This document shows, in pieces, positions 8,835-17,861 of a stretch of 64,000 nt of DNA (within the stretch, counting starts at the first letter, position 1; every line of letters starts with the position of its first letter). The DNA is taken from the NCBI GenBank assembly GCA_913060695.1, contig CAJXUA010000002.1:186001-250000 (forward strand), in the 5' to 3' direction. Position numbers and translations under genes: made by a program. The notes beneath the pieces are model-generated. The model made no database searches. It saw only the letters and a list, made by a program, of their open reading frames with translations, and was not told the DNA's origin. The stretch comes from an uncultured Gammaproteobacteria bacterium (GTDB taxonomy: Bacteria > Pseudomonadota > Gammaproteobacteria > Pseudomonadales > Pseudohongiellaceae).

Positions 8835-10406
8835 CTAAGCGCTGGCAACTTCCGCGCGAACTCGACGGTCGAGTTCCGCGAGAGCGAAATGAGCAGACTG
8901 GATTGCACTTTCCATCCAAGCCGTGTGATGACTGATCTGGTCACCGATACACCAATACTTGCCCTCCACTGGTGCCTGAAGATTAGCGAAGATACGCTCC
9001 TCTTCAGGAGTAGAGACGCGCCAGCGAGCAGAACAGCCCAACATATGGTTCATGCGATGCCACGCGATAGTAATACCCTTTTCAACATATTGACGGTAGT
9101 CAGGATGCACTTTCTCGCCCTGAGAGATCATCATCTCAATGCGTTGCTCCTGAGTCATACGCGTAAAGGGCATACCATTGCCGTAATCGTATGCGGCGAG
9201 AATTACGCCCTTCTGCTTATGGATGCCATGGGCCGGGTACCATATCTGACGAATGCCTTGATTCGTCCAGCTGATGCCACCGTAGATACCTTCCTTCTCC
9301 CAGAAACGCTCCTTGGCCTGGAATGCTCCCTTCATGGCGGTGCCGCGACGAATATACTTCATGTCTTGCGCATATTGCGCCGGCAGGTTGTGCTTGATGC
9401 CATTCATGAAGTGGCTAGGGATGCTATTGAAGCAATAGTCAGCATCGATAGAATGACGCTGACCGTCGTAGTCATATTCAACCGTAACGCCCTTGTCGTT
9501 CAGCTCTACTGAAGTGACCAGCGCACGAAATTTGATCTTGTCCTCTATCTGCCTAACGAAACCATAAGGGATGCGATCGTTACCACCAACCGCCTGCATC
9601 AGCATTGGGCCAGTTTCGCCTTCGTTATCGCTGATAACCCCGCGAAGTGCATTGGTTTGCAGCAAATCACGGATTTTGATCATTTCGTGTTGAGTCGTAT
9701 GGGTTACATAGTCCCCAGAGGCATAGCCGGCACGGGTGCTGCCAGTGTATTTCATGTTCGCATCAAGATCACCGAAAGTACGGATCAGACCTAGGATGAT
9801 GCCGGCTTCGTCATCGCTGAAGGGCTGGTCGAGATCGCCGTCCTTCATGGCCTTCGCCATAAGCTCCGCCATGAAACCGCGGACATTGGTAGACACCTCT
9901 CGGTTGCGAATCGGTTTACCGCCCATGATATTGTCGTCTTGAATCCAAGCGGCCTTGTTCTCATTGATGAACATCTCTAGGTCTACGCCCAACTCTTTGC
10001 AGTAATGCAGCACATTGCTATGGGTGCTTGGAATGCGCGCCGCGCCAGCATTGAAGTACAAATGGGGCTCATCGTCCCATTCGCAATACTGCGGGTTGCC
10101 AATCTCGTCTATCAGCGTGCCTGCGCGAACGGTAAATACTCGACCACCCGCGCGGTGTGACGCTTCTAACACTGTGCAATCATAGCCAGCCTTGTCTAGC
10201 TCATAGGCCACGGTCAAACCCGCAATACCAGCCCCTAGGATCACGGCTTTCTTTCTCTGCGAGCTCAGCTTTAGGAGATCTGGCACAGAGGCCTGAGTAC
10301 TACTTGGGATCATACCTAAGGCACTAGTGATTCCGAGTACGGCTGCGGTACCGCTTGTAGCGGCAATCAAATTCAGAAATTCTCGACGAGTAACGGGCTT
10401 AGACAC
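8835..10406 (-). CDS. Tat-exported FAD-dependent amine oxidase
   Basis: Flavin-containing amine/amino-acid oxidase that converts an amine to an imine with transfer of electrons to O2 or another acceptor. I set the start at a GTG at 10406 because AGAGGA lies 8 bases upstream; this gives 523 residues and puts the twin-arginine motif TRREFLNLIAA at the N terminus. A Rossmann FAD motif (VILGAGIAGLTVAYELDKAG) follows at about residue 55, then EASHRAGGRVFTVR. The C-terminal FAD-binding signature is in APVEGKYWCIGDQISHHTAWMESAIQSA (abridged: GDQISHHTAWMESA). The substrate cannot be read from sequence. The export signal and the promoter element shared with the TonB receptor at 13.1 kb suggest a periplasmic catabolic role. 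It could equally act as a dehydrogenase feeding the nearby cytochrome c. Confidence 0.9.
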   Translation of the reverse strand: MSKPVTRREFLNLIAATSGTAAVLGITSALGMIPSSTQASVPDLLKLSSQRKKAVILGAGIAGLTVAYELDKAGYDCTVLEASHRAGGRVFTVRAGTLIDEIGNPQYCEWDDEPHLYFNAGAARIPSTHSNVLHYCKELGVDLEMFINENKAAWIQDDNIMGGKPIRNREVSTNVRGFMAELMAKAMKDGDLDQPFSDDEAGIILGLIRTFGDLDANMKYTGSTRAGYASGDYVTHTTQHEMIKIRDLLQTNALRGVISDNEGETGPMLMQAVGGNDRIPYGFVRQIEDKIKFRALVTSVELNDKGVTVEYDYDGQRHSIDADYCFNSIPSHFMNGIKHNLPAQYAQDMKYIRRGTAMKGAFQAKERFWEKEGIYGGISWTNQGIRQIWYPAHGIHKQKGVILAAYDYGNGMPFTRMTQEQRIEMMISQGEKVHPDYRQYVEKGITIAWHRMNHMLGCSARWRVSTPEEERIFANLQAPVEGKYWCIGDQISHHTAWMESAIQSAHFALAELDRRVRAEVASA

Positions 10407-10510
10407 TTGCTTGATCCTCTTTAGCTTCTTGCTGCGATTTTGGTCACTTCGAATGCTGACCTTAAAGGCGCCAGACAATAGGAGTCAGGCGCTGACAAGG
10501 ACGCACGGTG

Positions 10511-10571
10511 ATTATTGCGAGCAGGCCGTGGAAAGTCCTCCTAAAATCCTTCCGAAAACCTCCTAAAATCC
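10511..10571 (-). promoter_or_regulatory. Amine oxidase promoter with paired AGGAGG operator (shared element copy 1)
   Basis: The 305-bp gap between the amine oxidase and the regulator contains, on the minus strand, two AGGAGG half-sites 22 bp apart (within 10571-10530); on the plus strand they appear as a 13-bp direct repeat CCTCCTAAAATCC at 10537-10549 and 10559-10571. A 35-nt stretch (10564-10530) is 32/35 identical to 12971-13005 upstream of the TonB receptor, including 17 identical bases in a row. An AATAAT hexamer at 10516-10511 follows 13 nt later and is a candidate -10; AGGACT is 17 bp before it as -35. Two helical turns between half-sites fits tandem binding by an OmpR/ToxR-type winged helix. 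The binding protein is inferred, not shown. Confidence 0.7.
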
Positions 10572-10711
10572 GTACAAGCGTTATAAAAGCTAGCTTACAG
10601 AGTCGCTACATGTCTTGACCTACCGACCATTCTGCGCTCTACTTCATATCAATCATGTATTTGCAAAAACATCTCCGCGGACCTGTCCGCGCACCCTTAA
10701 ACGGTTGAGCC

Positions 10712-12808
10712 GTGGCCTTCGATAAAACACAGAAATTTAAAATCGGCGATTGGGAAGTTTCACTCACCGCCTGCACATTGTCCAAGCAAGACAATGAAGT
10801 AAAAGTGACGCCGCGCAGTATGGATGTACTCAATCACCTAGCCGAGAATGCCGGCGAAGTGGTGAGTCACGACGAATTGCTCAATCAGTTTTGGCACGGC
10901 ACCTTTCCTTCTGATCATGCAGTTCACAAGGCGATAGCGGAGCTGCGCAGCGCACTAGGCGACGACGCACATCAACCGAGCTATATCCGCACCATTCCCA
11001 AGCGCGGGTATTCGCTCATCGCGAAGGTCTGCCGTGAGACCCCAAAGCAGGCGCTAGATGACGACGGGACTGACAATGGCCCGATATCCCTAACTCATGT
11101 TTCCGCTACTAAATTTCACATCAGCGCGCTTCTGGACAAACGCCTCTTAGCCGGTGGCGCGGCGATTGCCATCTTCCTGTCCGTCCTCCTGTGGCCTAGC
11201 AGCAATGTCATCAGCGATAAAGACGAGATCGTGCGTCTTGCGGTACTGCCGTTTGTGAATCGTGAGCTCGATAGCGATAATCAGTTCCTTACCGATGGGC
11301 TCCGCGAGTCATTGGTCAATGGCCTGTCTAAACTCAGCCATATGGAAGTACTCTCACCATCGCGCGGCTACGAGGACTTCGATTCAAGCCCTCGCTCCGA
11401 GCGCATTGCCGATCGCGCGCGCGACCTTCATGTCGATCATGTTTTACACGGCAGCGTCCAGACTGCGGAGGGTCGGCTGCGCGTTACCGTACAACTCACG
11501 CGCGCCGAAGATGGCGTGCATCAATATTCCGAGCAGTTCGACCTGCCTCTTGAGGATTTGTTTGGCCTCCAGGATCAGATCGTCTCTAATGTGGTTTCCG
11601 CTCTATCAGTACACCTCAACGAGAGTGAGCGCTCGCAAATGCTGGACTGGGGAACCACGAATGCCATTGCTTACGAGCGCTTCCTACGGGGCGACTTCTA
11701 TTACAATCAATTCAGCCCAGATGACTTCAAGCGTGCCATCGACTACCACCGCTCGGCTATAGAGCTAGACCCAGGTTTCATCAACGCCTATCAAGGTGTT
11801 GCTACCGCTGCTAACAATCTCGCTGTATATAGCAGCAGTGCCCGCATTCGCGAATTGAGCGAGCTGATCAGCGACATTCATAGAGAGATCGCTCGCATCG
11901 CCCCAGATAGCCCAGTTCTTAGCTCGATCAACGAGATCAAACTGCGCATGAGCGGCGTGAACCAGATTCAACAGGAAATGCAGCTACGCGAACAGATTCT
12001 CTCGGGCAATCCCCCGGAGTTCGCTATCGCTCACTACGCCCTGTTCTTAATAGGCGCCAGACTGTACGACGAGGCCGCGCAATTCCTCGACAAAGCTGCC
12101 GAGGTAGGGCCATTCGAGATATCACCGGACGAGGTCTGGAGCTATCGCAGTAATATTCAACCGCCTCGCTCCCAGCTCCTATCAGCCAAGGGCCAGCTGC
12201 AAGAGAGGCCCTACCATATTGGCTTTCTCGGCACCGTGGCGGTAAATCTGGCACTAGCAGGAGATTTCCGCCAGGCAGAGATGTACCTCAATAGGCAGAA
12301 AGAAGTCGATGAAGAAGGCTTGCTTGCCCACTATAGCGAAGCAGTTATCGGCTTCCTCAGCGGAAAGATCCAGCTTGGCAATGCTGCATACGATGCCATT
12401 ATGGATCGGGGCGAGGACTTTAATTTCACCAAAGGCGCGCTTAGCTTCATGCTCGGCGACATCAGCACTGGCACCGAGTATTGGAGCAACATCCCCCCAC
12501 TACAGAAACGACGCTTGTTTAACGTCACCCATAGTGCCGAGAAGTACTTCCCCGCAGCAGTGCTCGAGGACCCTCGCTATGAGGAACTGTTAGAGAACCT
12601 AAACTTTGGCAAACAATGGCAGCGTCAACTCATGGAAGGGGTCATTGCTATGCAAGACACCCTAGGCGTCACGCTAAGTCCGCGCGCCCAATCCGCTTAC
12701 GATTCCAACACCTTCATGACCCACAACGATCTGTGGTCAGAAGAGCAATGGCAGGAGCTTGCCGAGCGCAAACTCACTGGCATGCAGTCCCGCCCAATTC
12801 TAGATTGA
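10712..12808 (+). CDS. Membrane-anchored ToxR/CadC-type winged-helix regulator with TPR domain
   Basis: 698 residues from a GTG at 10712. The N-terminal OmpR/PhoB-type winged helix (about 8-105) shows VTPRSMDVLNHLAENAGEVVSHDELL, a recognition helix region around HAVHKAIAELRSALGDD, and the YIRTIPKRGYSLIA wing. A single transmembrane segment (about 147-165, LAGGAAIAIFLSVLLWP) leads to a periplasmic part with a TolB-N-like domain (VRLAVLPFVNRELDSDNQFLTDGLRESL) and a long TPR-rich region. This is the CadC/ToxR one-component design, in which the periplasmic part senses and the cytoplasmic domain binds DNA. It lies between the two copies of a shared promoter element and is the natural candidate regulator of the amine oxidase and TonB receptor. 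Confidence 0.9.
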   Translation: MAFDKTQKFKIGDWEVSLTACTLSKQDNEVKVTPRSMDVLNHLAENAGEVVSHDELLNQFWHGTFPSDHAVHKAIAELRSALGDDAHQPSYIRTIPKRGYSLIAKVCRETPKQALDDDGTDNGPISLTHVSATKFHISALLDKRLLAGGAAIAIFLSVLLWPSSNVISDKDEIVRLAVLPFVNRELDSDNQFLTDGLRESLVNGLSKLSHMEVLSPSRGYEDFDSSPRSERIADRARDLHVDHVLHGSVQTAEGRLRVTVQLTRAEDGVHQYSEQFDLPLEDLFGLQDQIVSNVVSALSVHLNESERSQMLDWGTTNAIAYERFLRGDFYYNQFSPDDFKRAIDYHRSAIELDPGFINAYQGVATAANNLAVYSSSARIRELSELISDIHREIARIAPDSPVLSSINEIKLRMSGVNQIQQEMQLREQILSGNPPEFAIAHYALFLIGARLYDEAAQFLDKAAEVGPFEISPDEVWSYRSNIQPPRSQLLSAKGQLQERPYHIGFLGTVAVNLALAGDFRQAEMYLNRQKEVDEEGLLAHYSEAVIGFLSGKIQLGNAAYDAIMDRGEDFNFTKGALSFMLGDISTGTEYWSNIPPLQKRRLFNVTHSAEKYFPAAVLEDPRYEELLENLNFGKQWQRQLMEGVIAMQDTLGVTLSPRAQSAYDSNTFMTHNDLWSEEQWQELAERKLTGMQSRPILD

Positions 12809-12968
12809 ACCCTCCTGTCATTGCCCGAATTTTAAAATTTGACCGCTATATCCAGTAAAAACCCCTTCGCCTTTCGCGCCATTTGACGTATAAAACACCT
12901 GTTTGGTTTAGTTTTTTCTCCTAGGCCTCATGTCTCGCAACACCAGTAATTACAGTACTTACACACAA

Positions 12969-13024
12969 TGAGGAGGTATTCGGAATGTTTTTAGGAGGAC
13001 TTTCCAATACCCCATTCAGATAAT
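12969..13024 (+). promoter_or_regulatory. TonB-receptor promoter with paired AGGAGG operator (shared element copy 2)
   Basis: In the 318-bp gap before the TonB receptor, AGGAGG occurs at 12971 and 12993, 22 bp apart. The 35 nt from 12971 to 13005 match the minus strand upstream of the amine oxidase (10564-10530) at 32 positions. TTTTAGGAGGACTTTCC (12989-13005) is identical in both. A GATAAT hexamer at 13019-13024 lies 13 nt downstream, exactly as in copy 1, and in both cases is followed by C; AGGACT 17 bp upstream would be the -35. The distance from element to start codon is also almost equal (121 versus 123 bp). The rest of the gap shows no other signal I trust. Confidence 0.7.
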
Positions 13025-13126
13025 CGCTCTGTTACAAATTCGAGCGATCTGCCCCACAGCAAGAAAAGATACTCGAAACCTCTATCGCAACTAATTAAAG
13101 AAACGATTGAAAAGGGAAATGTGAAT

Positions 13127-15661
13127 ATGAAAATCTCAAACCTGCTGACCATGTCATCGGTTGCTGCCCTATTGGGCTCAATTGCAGCCACTACTGCCCC
13201 AGTCGCCATGGCACAAGGCCAGGGTGCTGACATTGAAGAAGTGGTCGTTACCGGCTCACGCCGTGCACCTCGAACGGCTCTTGACTCCGCCGCTCCAGTC
13301 GACGTGTTCTCTGCAACAGATTTCCAAGATCAGGGTACTGCTGACTTGAACGATCTGCTACGCAACCTAGTTCCAACGTTTAACGTAGATGTACAAGACA
13401 TCAACGACTCAAACAGCTTGGTGCGTCCTGCAACATTGCGCGGCCTCCCAGCTGACGACACGCTAGTAATGGTCAACGGCAAGCGTCGTCACCGTTCTGC
13501 TGCCGTCCAATTCGGTCGTCAGGGTACTCACTTCGCTGATATCTCTCAGATCCCTCCTATCGCTCTGCGTCAGGTCGAAGTCCTGCGTGACGGTGCAGCC
13601 GCACAATACGGGTCCGATGCAATCGCCGGCGTAATCAACTTCATTCTGAAAGAGAACCGTGAAGGCATCTCTGTAGAGTACAAAACTGGTTACCTCGATG
13701 AGACCAATGACGGCGAACTCAATTACCTCGCTGCCAATGCTGGCTTCGCTTTAGGCGAAACAGGCTTCTTGAGCCTGAGCATGGACATGACCGACAACAA
13801 GAAAAGCGACCGCAGCATCCAGCGTGCTGACGCCCAGGGCATTATCGACCGCGGCAACACCGCAGTTAAGGTAAACGCTCAGGAGCAGGGCCTGCCTGAT
13901 ACTGAAATCCTCAACTTGTTCGCAAACCTCGGCATCGACCTAGGCGGCGACCAGACTTTCTACTCCTTCACTGGCTACAGCGAGAAAGAAGTAGAACTAG
14001 GCTTCTTCTTCCGTAACCCAGAGAACCGCAGCGGTGTATTCACTAGCGGTGCCAACCAGTTGTTCTTCGACCTGACCCCAGGCTCAGGTACAACTTGCCC
14101 AGTAATCCCACGTGGCGCGAACGCTGAGTTCGGCACTAGCTCAGTTGCAGCTCGTAACGCCGGCTTGGCAGACCCAGAGTGTTTCACGTTCCTCGAGCGT
14201 CATCCTGGCGGCTACACGCCAGTGTTCGGCGGCAAGAACACTGACATGTCGAACGTAGTGGGTCTTAAGGGTAACCTGACTTCCGACACTACCTACGATG
14301 TGAGCATAGGCAACGGCTTCTCCGAGATGACTTATATGATCTCGAACACAAGCAACCCATCAATGGGCCCAGACTCACCTAGCAGCTTCGAGCCAGGCAT
14401 CTACACGACAATCGAGAATAACTTCAACCTCGATTTGTCTACGCCTTTCGATGTTGGCATGTACTCTCCATTGAACGTCGCATACGGCTTCGAATGGCGT
14501 CGTGAGGTATTCAAGGTCAACTCTAATGACCAGAACTCTTACCGCGTAGGTCCTTACTCAGGCCTTGGCGCAGGCGTTGGTTCTGACGGCTTCCAAGGCT
14601 TCGGTCCAGACCAGCAAGGCGTTTGGGATCGTAAGAACTGGAGCTTGTATGCCGACCTAGAAGTAGATGCCACTGAGCGCCTACTATTGGGTGCTGCGAT
14701 TCGCTACGAAGACTTCTACGACAGCTTCGGCGACACCACTAACGGCAAGCTGACTGCACGCTACGCACTGACAGATACTACGAATATTCGTAGCACTATC
14801 AGCACGGGCTTCCGCGCGCCGTCACCTGGTCAGGCTAACATCTCTAACATCAGCACTGGTGTTGTAGATAGCATCCCAGTAACACAGGGTCAGATTCCTC
14901 CAACGAACCCAATTTCCCAGCGTTTCGGCGGTAAGGAGCTAACTCCTGAGAAGTCTAAGAACTTCAGCATCGGTCTTACTACAGAGCTCGGCGGTTTGGA
15001 CCTAACAGTGGACTACTACCGTATCGAGATCACAGACCGCATCCTGAACTCTGCGACCTTCGATATTACTCCAGCAATAGCGGCAGAGCTTGAAGCTTCC
15101 GGTATCTCTGGTGCGGGTAGCATCGTGTCCTTCAACTATTACACCAACGACATGTCTACGACTAACGAGGGTGTGGAAGTTGTAGGTTCTTGGTCAATGG
15201 ATTGGAACGACTACGGTCGCACAGACTTCGCCGCTTCATGGGCGTGGACTAAGCAAGTTTTGGACAGCTTCACTCCTGGCCTGCTGACTCGTGCTAACGT
15301 TGCAGATCTCGAGAAGGGAATCCCTGCAAACCGTGGTAACTTCCGCGCTAACCACACACTTGGCGACTTCCGCTTTACACTGCAGGCGAACTACTACGAT
15401 GAGTACTTCTCAGTACCATCTAGTGCCGATCCTTCACGTGACTACTGGCCTGAAGCCACTACAATCTTCGGTGGCGAAGTGGCCTACACGTTCCGTGACA
15501 ACTACACCTTCGTAGTTGGCGCAGACAACTTGTTGAACAAAATGCCTGAGAAAGTACGTCTAGTAGATGTGAACTCCGGCACCAGCAACAAGTACATCAC
15601 AAGTGGCGCTTTCAGCCCGAACGGCCGCTTTGTGTACGCACGTGTCAAAGCTGATTTCTAA
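13127..15661 (+). CDS. TonB-dependent outer-membrane receptor
   Basis: 844 residues. The ATG at 13127 is preferred over the GTG at 13121 because AAAGGGA ends 9 bases before it. A signal peptide (about 1-30, ending near APVAMAQG) is followed by a TonB-box-like IEEVVVTGSRR, a plug domain (about 45-165, TLRGLPADDTLVMVNGKRRHRS, DGAAAQYGSDAIAGVINFIL) and a 22-strand-type barrel ending in the C-terminal aromatic FVYARVKADF. It imports an unknown substrate energised by TonB. The promoter shares its operator with the amine oxidase at 10.4 kb, and a strong terminator follows 30 bp after the stop. By sequence it resembles the broad class of receptors for organic compounds rather than classic siderophore receptors, but I cannot assign the ligand. 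Confidence 0.93.
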   Translation: MKISNLLTMSSVAALLGSIAATTAPVAMAQGQGADIEEVVVTGSRRAPRTALDSAAPVDVFSATDFQDQGTADLNDLLRNLVPTFNVDVQDINDSNSLVRPATLRGLPADDTLVMVNGKRRHRSAAVQFGRQGTHFADISQIPPIALRQVEVLRDGAAAQYGSDAIAGVINFILKENREGISVEYKTGYLDETNDGELNYLAANAGFALGETGFLSLSMDMTDNKKSDRSIQRADAQGIIDRGNTAVKVNAQEQGLPDTEILNLFANLGIDLGGDQTFYSFTGYSEKEVELGFFFRNPENRSGVFTSGANQLFFDLTPGSGTTCPVIPRGANAEFGTSSVAARNAGLADPECFTFLERHPGGYTPVFGGKNTDMSNVVGLKGNLTSDTTYDVSIGNGFSEMTYMISNTSNPSMGPDSPSSFEPGIYTTIENNFNLDLSTPFDVGMYSPLNVAYGFEWRREVFKVNSNDQNSYRVGPYSGLGAGVGSDGFQGFGPDQQGVWDRKNWSLYADLEVDATERLLLGAAIRYEDFYDSFGDTTNGKLTARYALTDTTNIRSTISTGFRAPSPGQANISNISTGVVDSIPVTQGQIPPTNPISQRFGGKELTPEKSKNFSIGLTTELGGLDLTVDYYRIEITDRILNSATFDITPAIAAELEASGISGAGSIVSFNYYTNDMSTTNEGVEVVGSWSMDWNDYGRTDFAASWAWTKQVLDSFTPGLLTRANVADLEKGIPANRGNFRANHTLGDFRFTLQANYYDEYFSVPSSADPSRDYWPEATTIFGGEVAYTFRDNYTFVVGADNLLNKMPEKVRLVDVNSGTSNKYITSGAFSPNGRFVYARVKADF

Positions 15662-15690
15662 GATCCGATCTTAGAGTTAAGTAACAGGTC

Positions 15691-15720
15691 AAGGGTGCCA
15701 CTTCGGTGGCACCCTTTTCT
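15691..15720 (+). terminator. Rho-independent terminator after the TonB receptor
   Basis: A perfect 11-bp stem AAGGGTGCCAC / GTGGCACCCTT (15691-15701 and 15706-15716) closed by a TTCG tetraloop and followed by TTCT. The C(UUCG)G loop is exceptionally stable. It may only partly separate the receptor from the downstream cytochrome gene, which starts 20 bp later with its own strong ribosome binding site. Confidence 0.9.
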
Positions 15721-15739
15721 CACTAGGAGTAAGAGTTTT

Positions 15740-16369
15740 ATGTCTCGTACAGTATTTTCCGCAGTTCTTGCTTTCCTCCTATCTGCGATCGCAGCGACGA
15801 CCGCATTGGCGGAAGAGCCTCATGAGCCGGTCACACACAGATTCTGTTTCACTTGCCATGGCACCGACGGCATTGGCAGTGAAGGCATCCAAGCTCCTCG
15901 TCTTGCCGGCATGGAGCCTTGGTATTTGAAACGTCAATTGGAGCTATTTCGTGCCGGTGGGCGCGGTACGCATCCAATGGATATAGAAGGTATGGAAATG
16001 CAGCCAATGGCCGCAATCCTCACCGATGCCGAGATTGAAGACGTAGTACAGTGGGCGAGTACTTGGGAATATATCCCAGCACAACCTACAATCACTGGCG
16101 GCGATGTCGATCATGGGAAGCAATTGTTCCAAGCCTGTGTCATGTGTCATGGCGACCAAGCGCAAGGCAACCAAGCCATGAACGCGCCGGCCCTCCAAGG
16201 CCAGAACGACTGGTATCTCGTGACGCAATTGAAGAATTTTAAGGCTGGCTATCGTGGTGCGAATCCTTTGGATACCTTTGGCGCACCCATGCGAGCCATG
16301 ACGTCCGGTCTTGCCGATGAGCAAGCGATTATCGACGTTGTAAGCTATATCAACACCCTAGGGCGCTAA
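15740..16369 (+). CDS. Periplasmic diheme cytochrome c (cytochrome c4-like)
   Basis: 209 residues from the ATG at 15740, preceded by AGGAGT 9 bases upstream. A signal peptide (about 1-24, ending ATTALAEE) leads into two cytochrome c modules, each with a heme attachment site: CFTCH near residue 36 and CVMCH near 133. Candidate distal methionine ligands lie in MEMQPMAAILTDAE and GAPMRAMTSGLADEQ. The tandem layout and the GMEPWYLKRQLELFRAG / GQNDWYLVTQLKNFKAGYRG repeats are typical of cytochrome c4 and related electron carriers. Its position in the amine oxidase locus makes it a possible electron acceptor for that enzyme; this is inference. Confidence 0.92.
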   Translation: MSRTVFSAVLAFLLSAIAATTALAEEPHEPVTHRFCFTCHGTDGIGSEGIQAPRLAGMEPWYLKRQLELFRAGGRGTHPMDIEGMEMQPMAAILTDAEIEDVVQWASTWEYIPAQPTITGGDVDHGKQLFQACVMCHGDQAQGNQAMNAPALQGQNDWYLVTQLKNFKAGYRGANPLDTFGAPMRAMTSGLADEQAIIDVVSYINTLGR

Positions 16370-16415
16370 ACAGTGCGCGCTTAACTCACGTAGTTTGTTT
16401 AAAAAGGAAATTAAA

Positions 16416-16892
16416 ATGACGAAATTCGTTAAAGTGCTATCTCTGACTTCGGCCCTTTTCGCCGCAGCGTTCTCAGTAACTGCAAGCGCTCAAGAGATCG
16501 AGCGAAATGGAGAAGGCCGCTTCTTCTTCAACAACATCTTGATTCCCGCCGGGGCAGAGACTCTCTATTTGAGCGGCTCAGGCGCCTCCCCACAGGCTGA
16601 CGGCACCTATGGCAACATGGAGCAGCAGACAGTTGATACGTTCAACAAGTTCAAGGCAACGCTAGAGGCCCAAGGCTGGTCAATGTCTGACATCGTACAA
16701 GTACGCGTATTCGGCGTTGCTGGCGATGACGGCACATTCGATTTCGCTGGCTTCAATGCAGGTTTTGCGCAGTTCTTCGGTACTGAAGAGAATCCAATGA
16801 AGCCAGTTCGCTCTGTTGTAGAGATCGCTGACCTAGTTGTAGACGGCTGGTTAGTCGAGATAGAGATACGCGCTGCAAGAGTGCCAAAGTAA
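16416..16892 (+). CDS. Exported Rid-family (RidA/YjgF/UK114-like) protein
   Basis: 158 residues. The ATG at 16416 follows AAGGAAA with good spacing, and it starts a clear Sec signal peptide (about 1-26, FAAAFSVTASAQE). The rest is a Rid/YjgF domain: QTVDTFNKFKATLEAQGWSMSDIVQVRVF, then MKPVRSVVEIADLVVDGWLVEIEI. Arg132 in PVRSVVEI lines up with the catalytic Arg105 of E. coli RidA, which hydrolyses reactive enamines/imines to keto compounds and ammonia. Most studied Rid proteins are cytosolic, so an exported one beside an exported amine oxidase is notable. Whether it is enzymatically active is untested. Confidence 0.88.
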   Translation: MTKFVKVLSLTSALFAAAFSVTASAQEIERNGEGRFFFNNILIPAGAETLYLSGSGASPQADGTYGNMEQQTVDTFNKFKATLEAQGWSMSDIVQVRVFGVAGDDGTFDFAGFNAGFAQFFGTEENPMKPVRSVVEIADLVVDGWLVEIEIRAARVPK

Positions 16893-16910
16893 GCACCCAT
16901 GCATTGAAAG

Positions 16911-16943
16911 AAGGAGTGGGCAAATAGCCTACTCCTTTTTTTT
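16911..16943 (+). terminator. Rho-independent terminator after the Rid gene
   Basis: Stem AAGGAGTGGGC / GCCTACTCCTT (16911-16921 and 16927-16937, 11 bp with one G-U pair), loop AAATA, then an unbroken run of T. It closes the cytochrome-Rid unit 18 bp after the stop codon. Confidence 0.9.
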
Positions 16944-17077
16944 CGCCTAAAGAATTGTGCTAGGCCACAGCAACTGACATTGAGGCAAGCTGTTCGAGGA
17001 TGCTCTAAATAGCCATTTGCCAAGAGTGCTTGTAGAATGCAGCCCCTGCAAATCAATGATCATAGGAAACTTAAGCA

Positions 17078-17806
17078 ATGTTGAAATTGACTCAAACTTC
17101 ATTATTGGCAAGTCTATGCTTGCTTGGCAGCCTTGGGGGCCAGTCTGCACTGGCTCAGGAAACGGAAGACGCCCTGTCCACTGAGATCGAGCTAGGTGCA
17201 ATATTTACATCGGGTAATACCAAAGACGAGAACATCAAATTCAAGAGCAACATGGTGTATCTACGTGAGTCTTGGGAGTACGGATTCTCGATCGACGGCT
17301 TCCGTTCCTCGAAGGATGACGAACTTGCTGCGCAACGCATCTATACCGTGGGTTCTGCTACCTACAATCTAGACGCCGACTCTTTCATCCTAAGTCGTAT
17401 CGCCCATGAAGATGACCGTTTCAGCGGCTACGACAGCCAATCCGATGCTTCTGTCAGCTACGGTCACAATCTCCTCCGAGAACGCGAAAACATAGACTGG
17501 AACTACACAATTGGTGCCGGTATGCGTTATTCACGCGAGCCTGGCGACACCACTAGCGAAGCGATTCTTCGTTTGGGCTCAGAGCTACGCTGGAACGTAT
17601 CCGAGAACGCATTGTTCGTGCAAACCTTGAGCGTAGAGAGCGGCAGCAAATCTACGATCAGCCGTTCCGAGAGCTCCATACAATCGGATATCATGGATAA
17701 TCTTTCTATGAAGTTTGCAATTAAGGTTAAGCACCAATCAGAGGTTCCAATCGGACGTGAGAAGACTGATAGTGAAGCCTCTGTGACTTTACTATTGCGC
17801 CTCTAA
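17078..17806 (+). CDS. DUF481 (YdiY-like) outer-membrane protein
   Basis: 242 residues with a signal peptide (about 1-27, LGGQSALAQE) and a DUF481 beta-rich body of short amphipathic strands (LGAIFTSGNTKDENIKFKSNM, ESWEYGFSIDGF, NIDWNYTIGAGMRYS, SVTLLLRL end). The family includes the salt-induced outer-membrane protein YdiY; the molecular function is not established. The ATG at 17078 has AGGAAA about 11 bases upstream. It lies after the Rid terminator and 55 bp before the FMN glutamate-synthase-like gene, so it may start a second transcript of the locus. Confidence 0.85.
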   Translation: MLKLTQTSLLASLCLLGSLGGQSALAQETEDALSTEIELGAIFTSGNTKDENIKFKSNMVYLRESWEYGFSIDGFRSSKDDELAAQRIYTVGSATYNLDADSFILSRIAHEDDRFSGYDSQSDASVSYGHNLLRERENIDWNYTIGAGMRYSREPGDTTSEAILRLGSELRWNVSENALFVQTLSVESGSKSTISRSESSIQSDIMDNLSMKFAIKVKHQSEVPIGREKTDSEASVTLLLRL

Positions 17807-17861
17807 TTCGGCGACTATCTCATCTAAACAGGCTGTTAATTTCTCCACCTAAGGTACTGAT

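Noticed and set aside
12890-12925. Weak hairpin with a T-rich tail after the ToxR-like regulator
   Set aside because: Only a 5-bp stem with a 2-nt loop; not enough to call a terminator.
12971-12998. AGGAGG sequences before the TonB receptor as Shine-Dalgarno sites of small ORFs
   Set aside because: No ORF of reasonable length starts at proper distance, and the same pair recurs at the amine oxidase promoter in operator-like arrangement.
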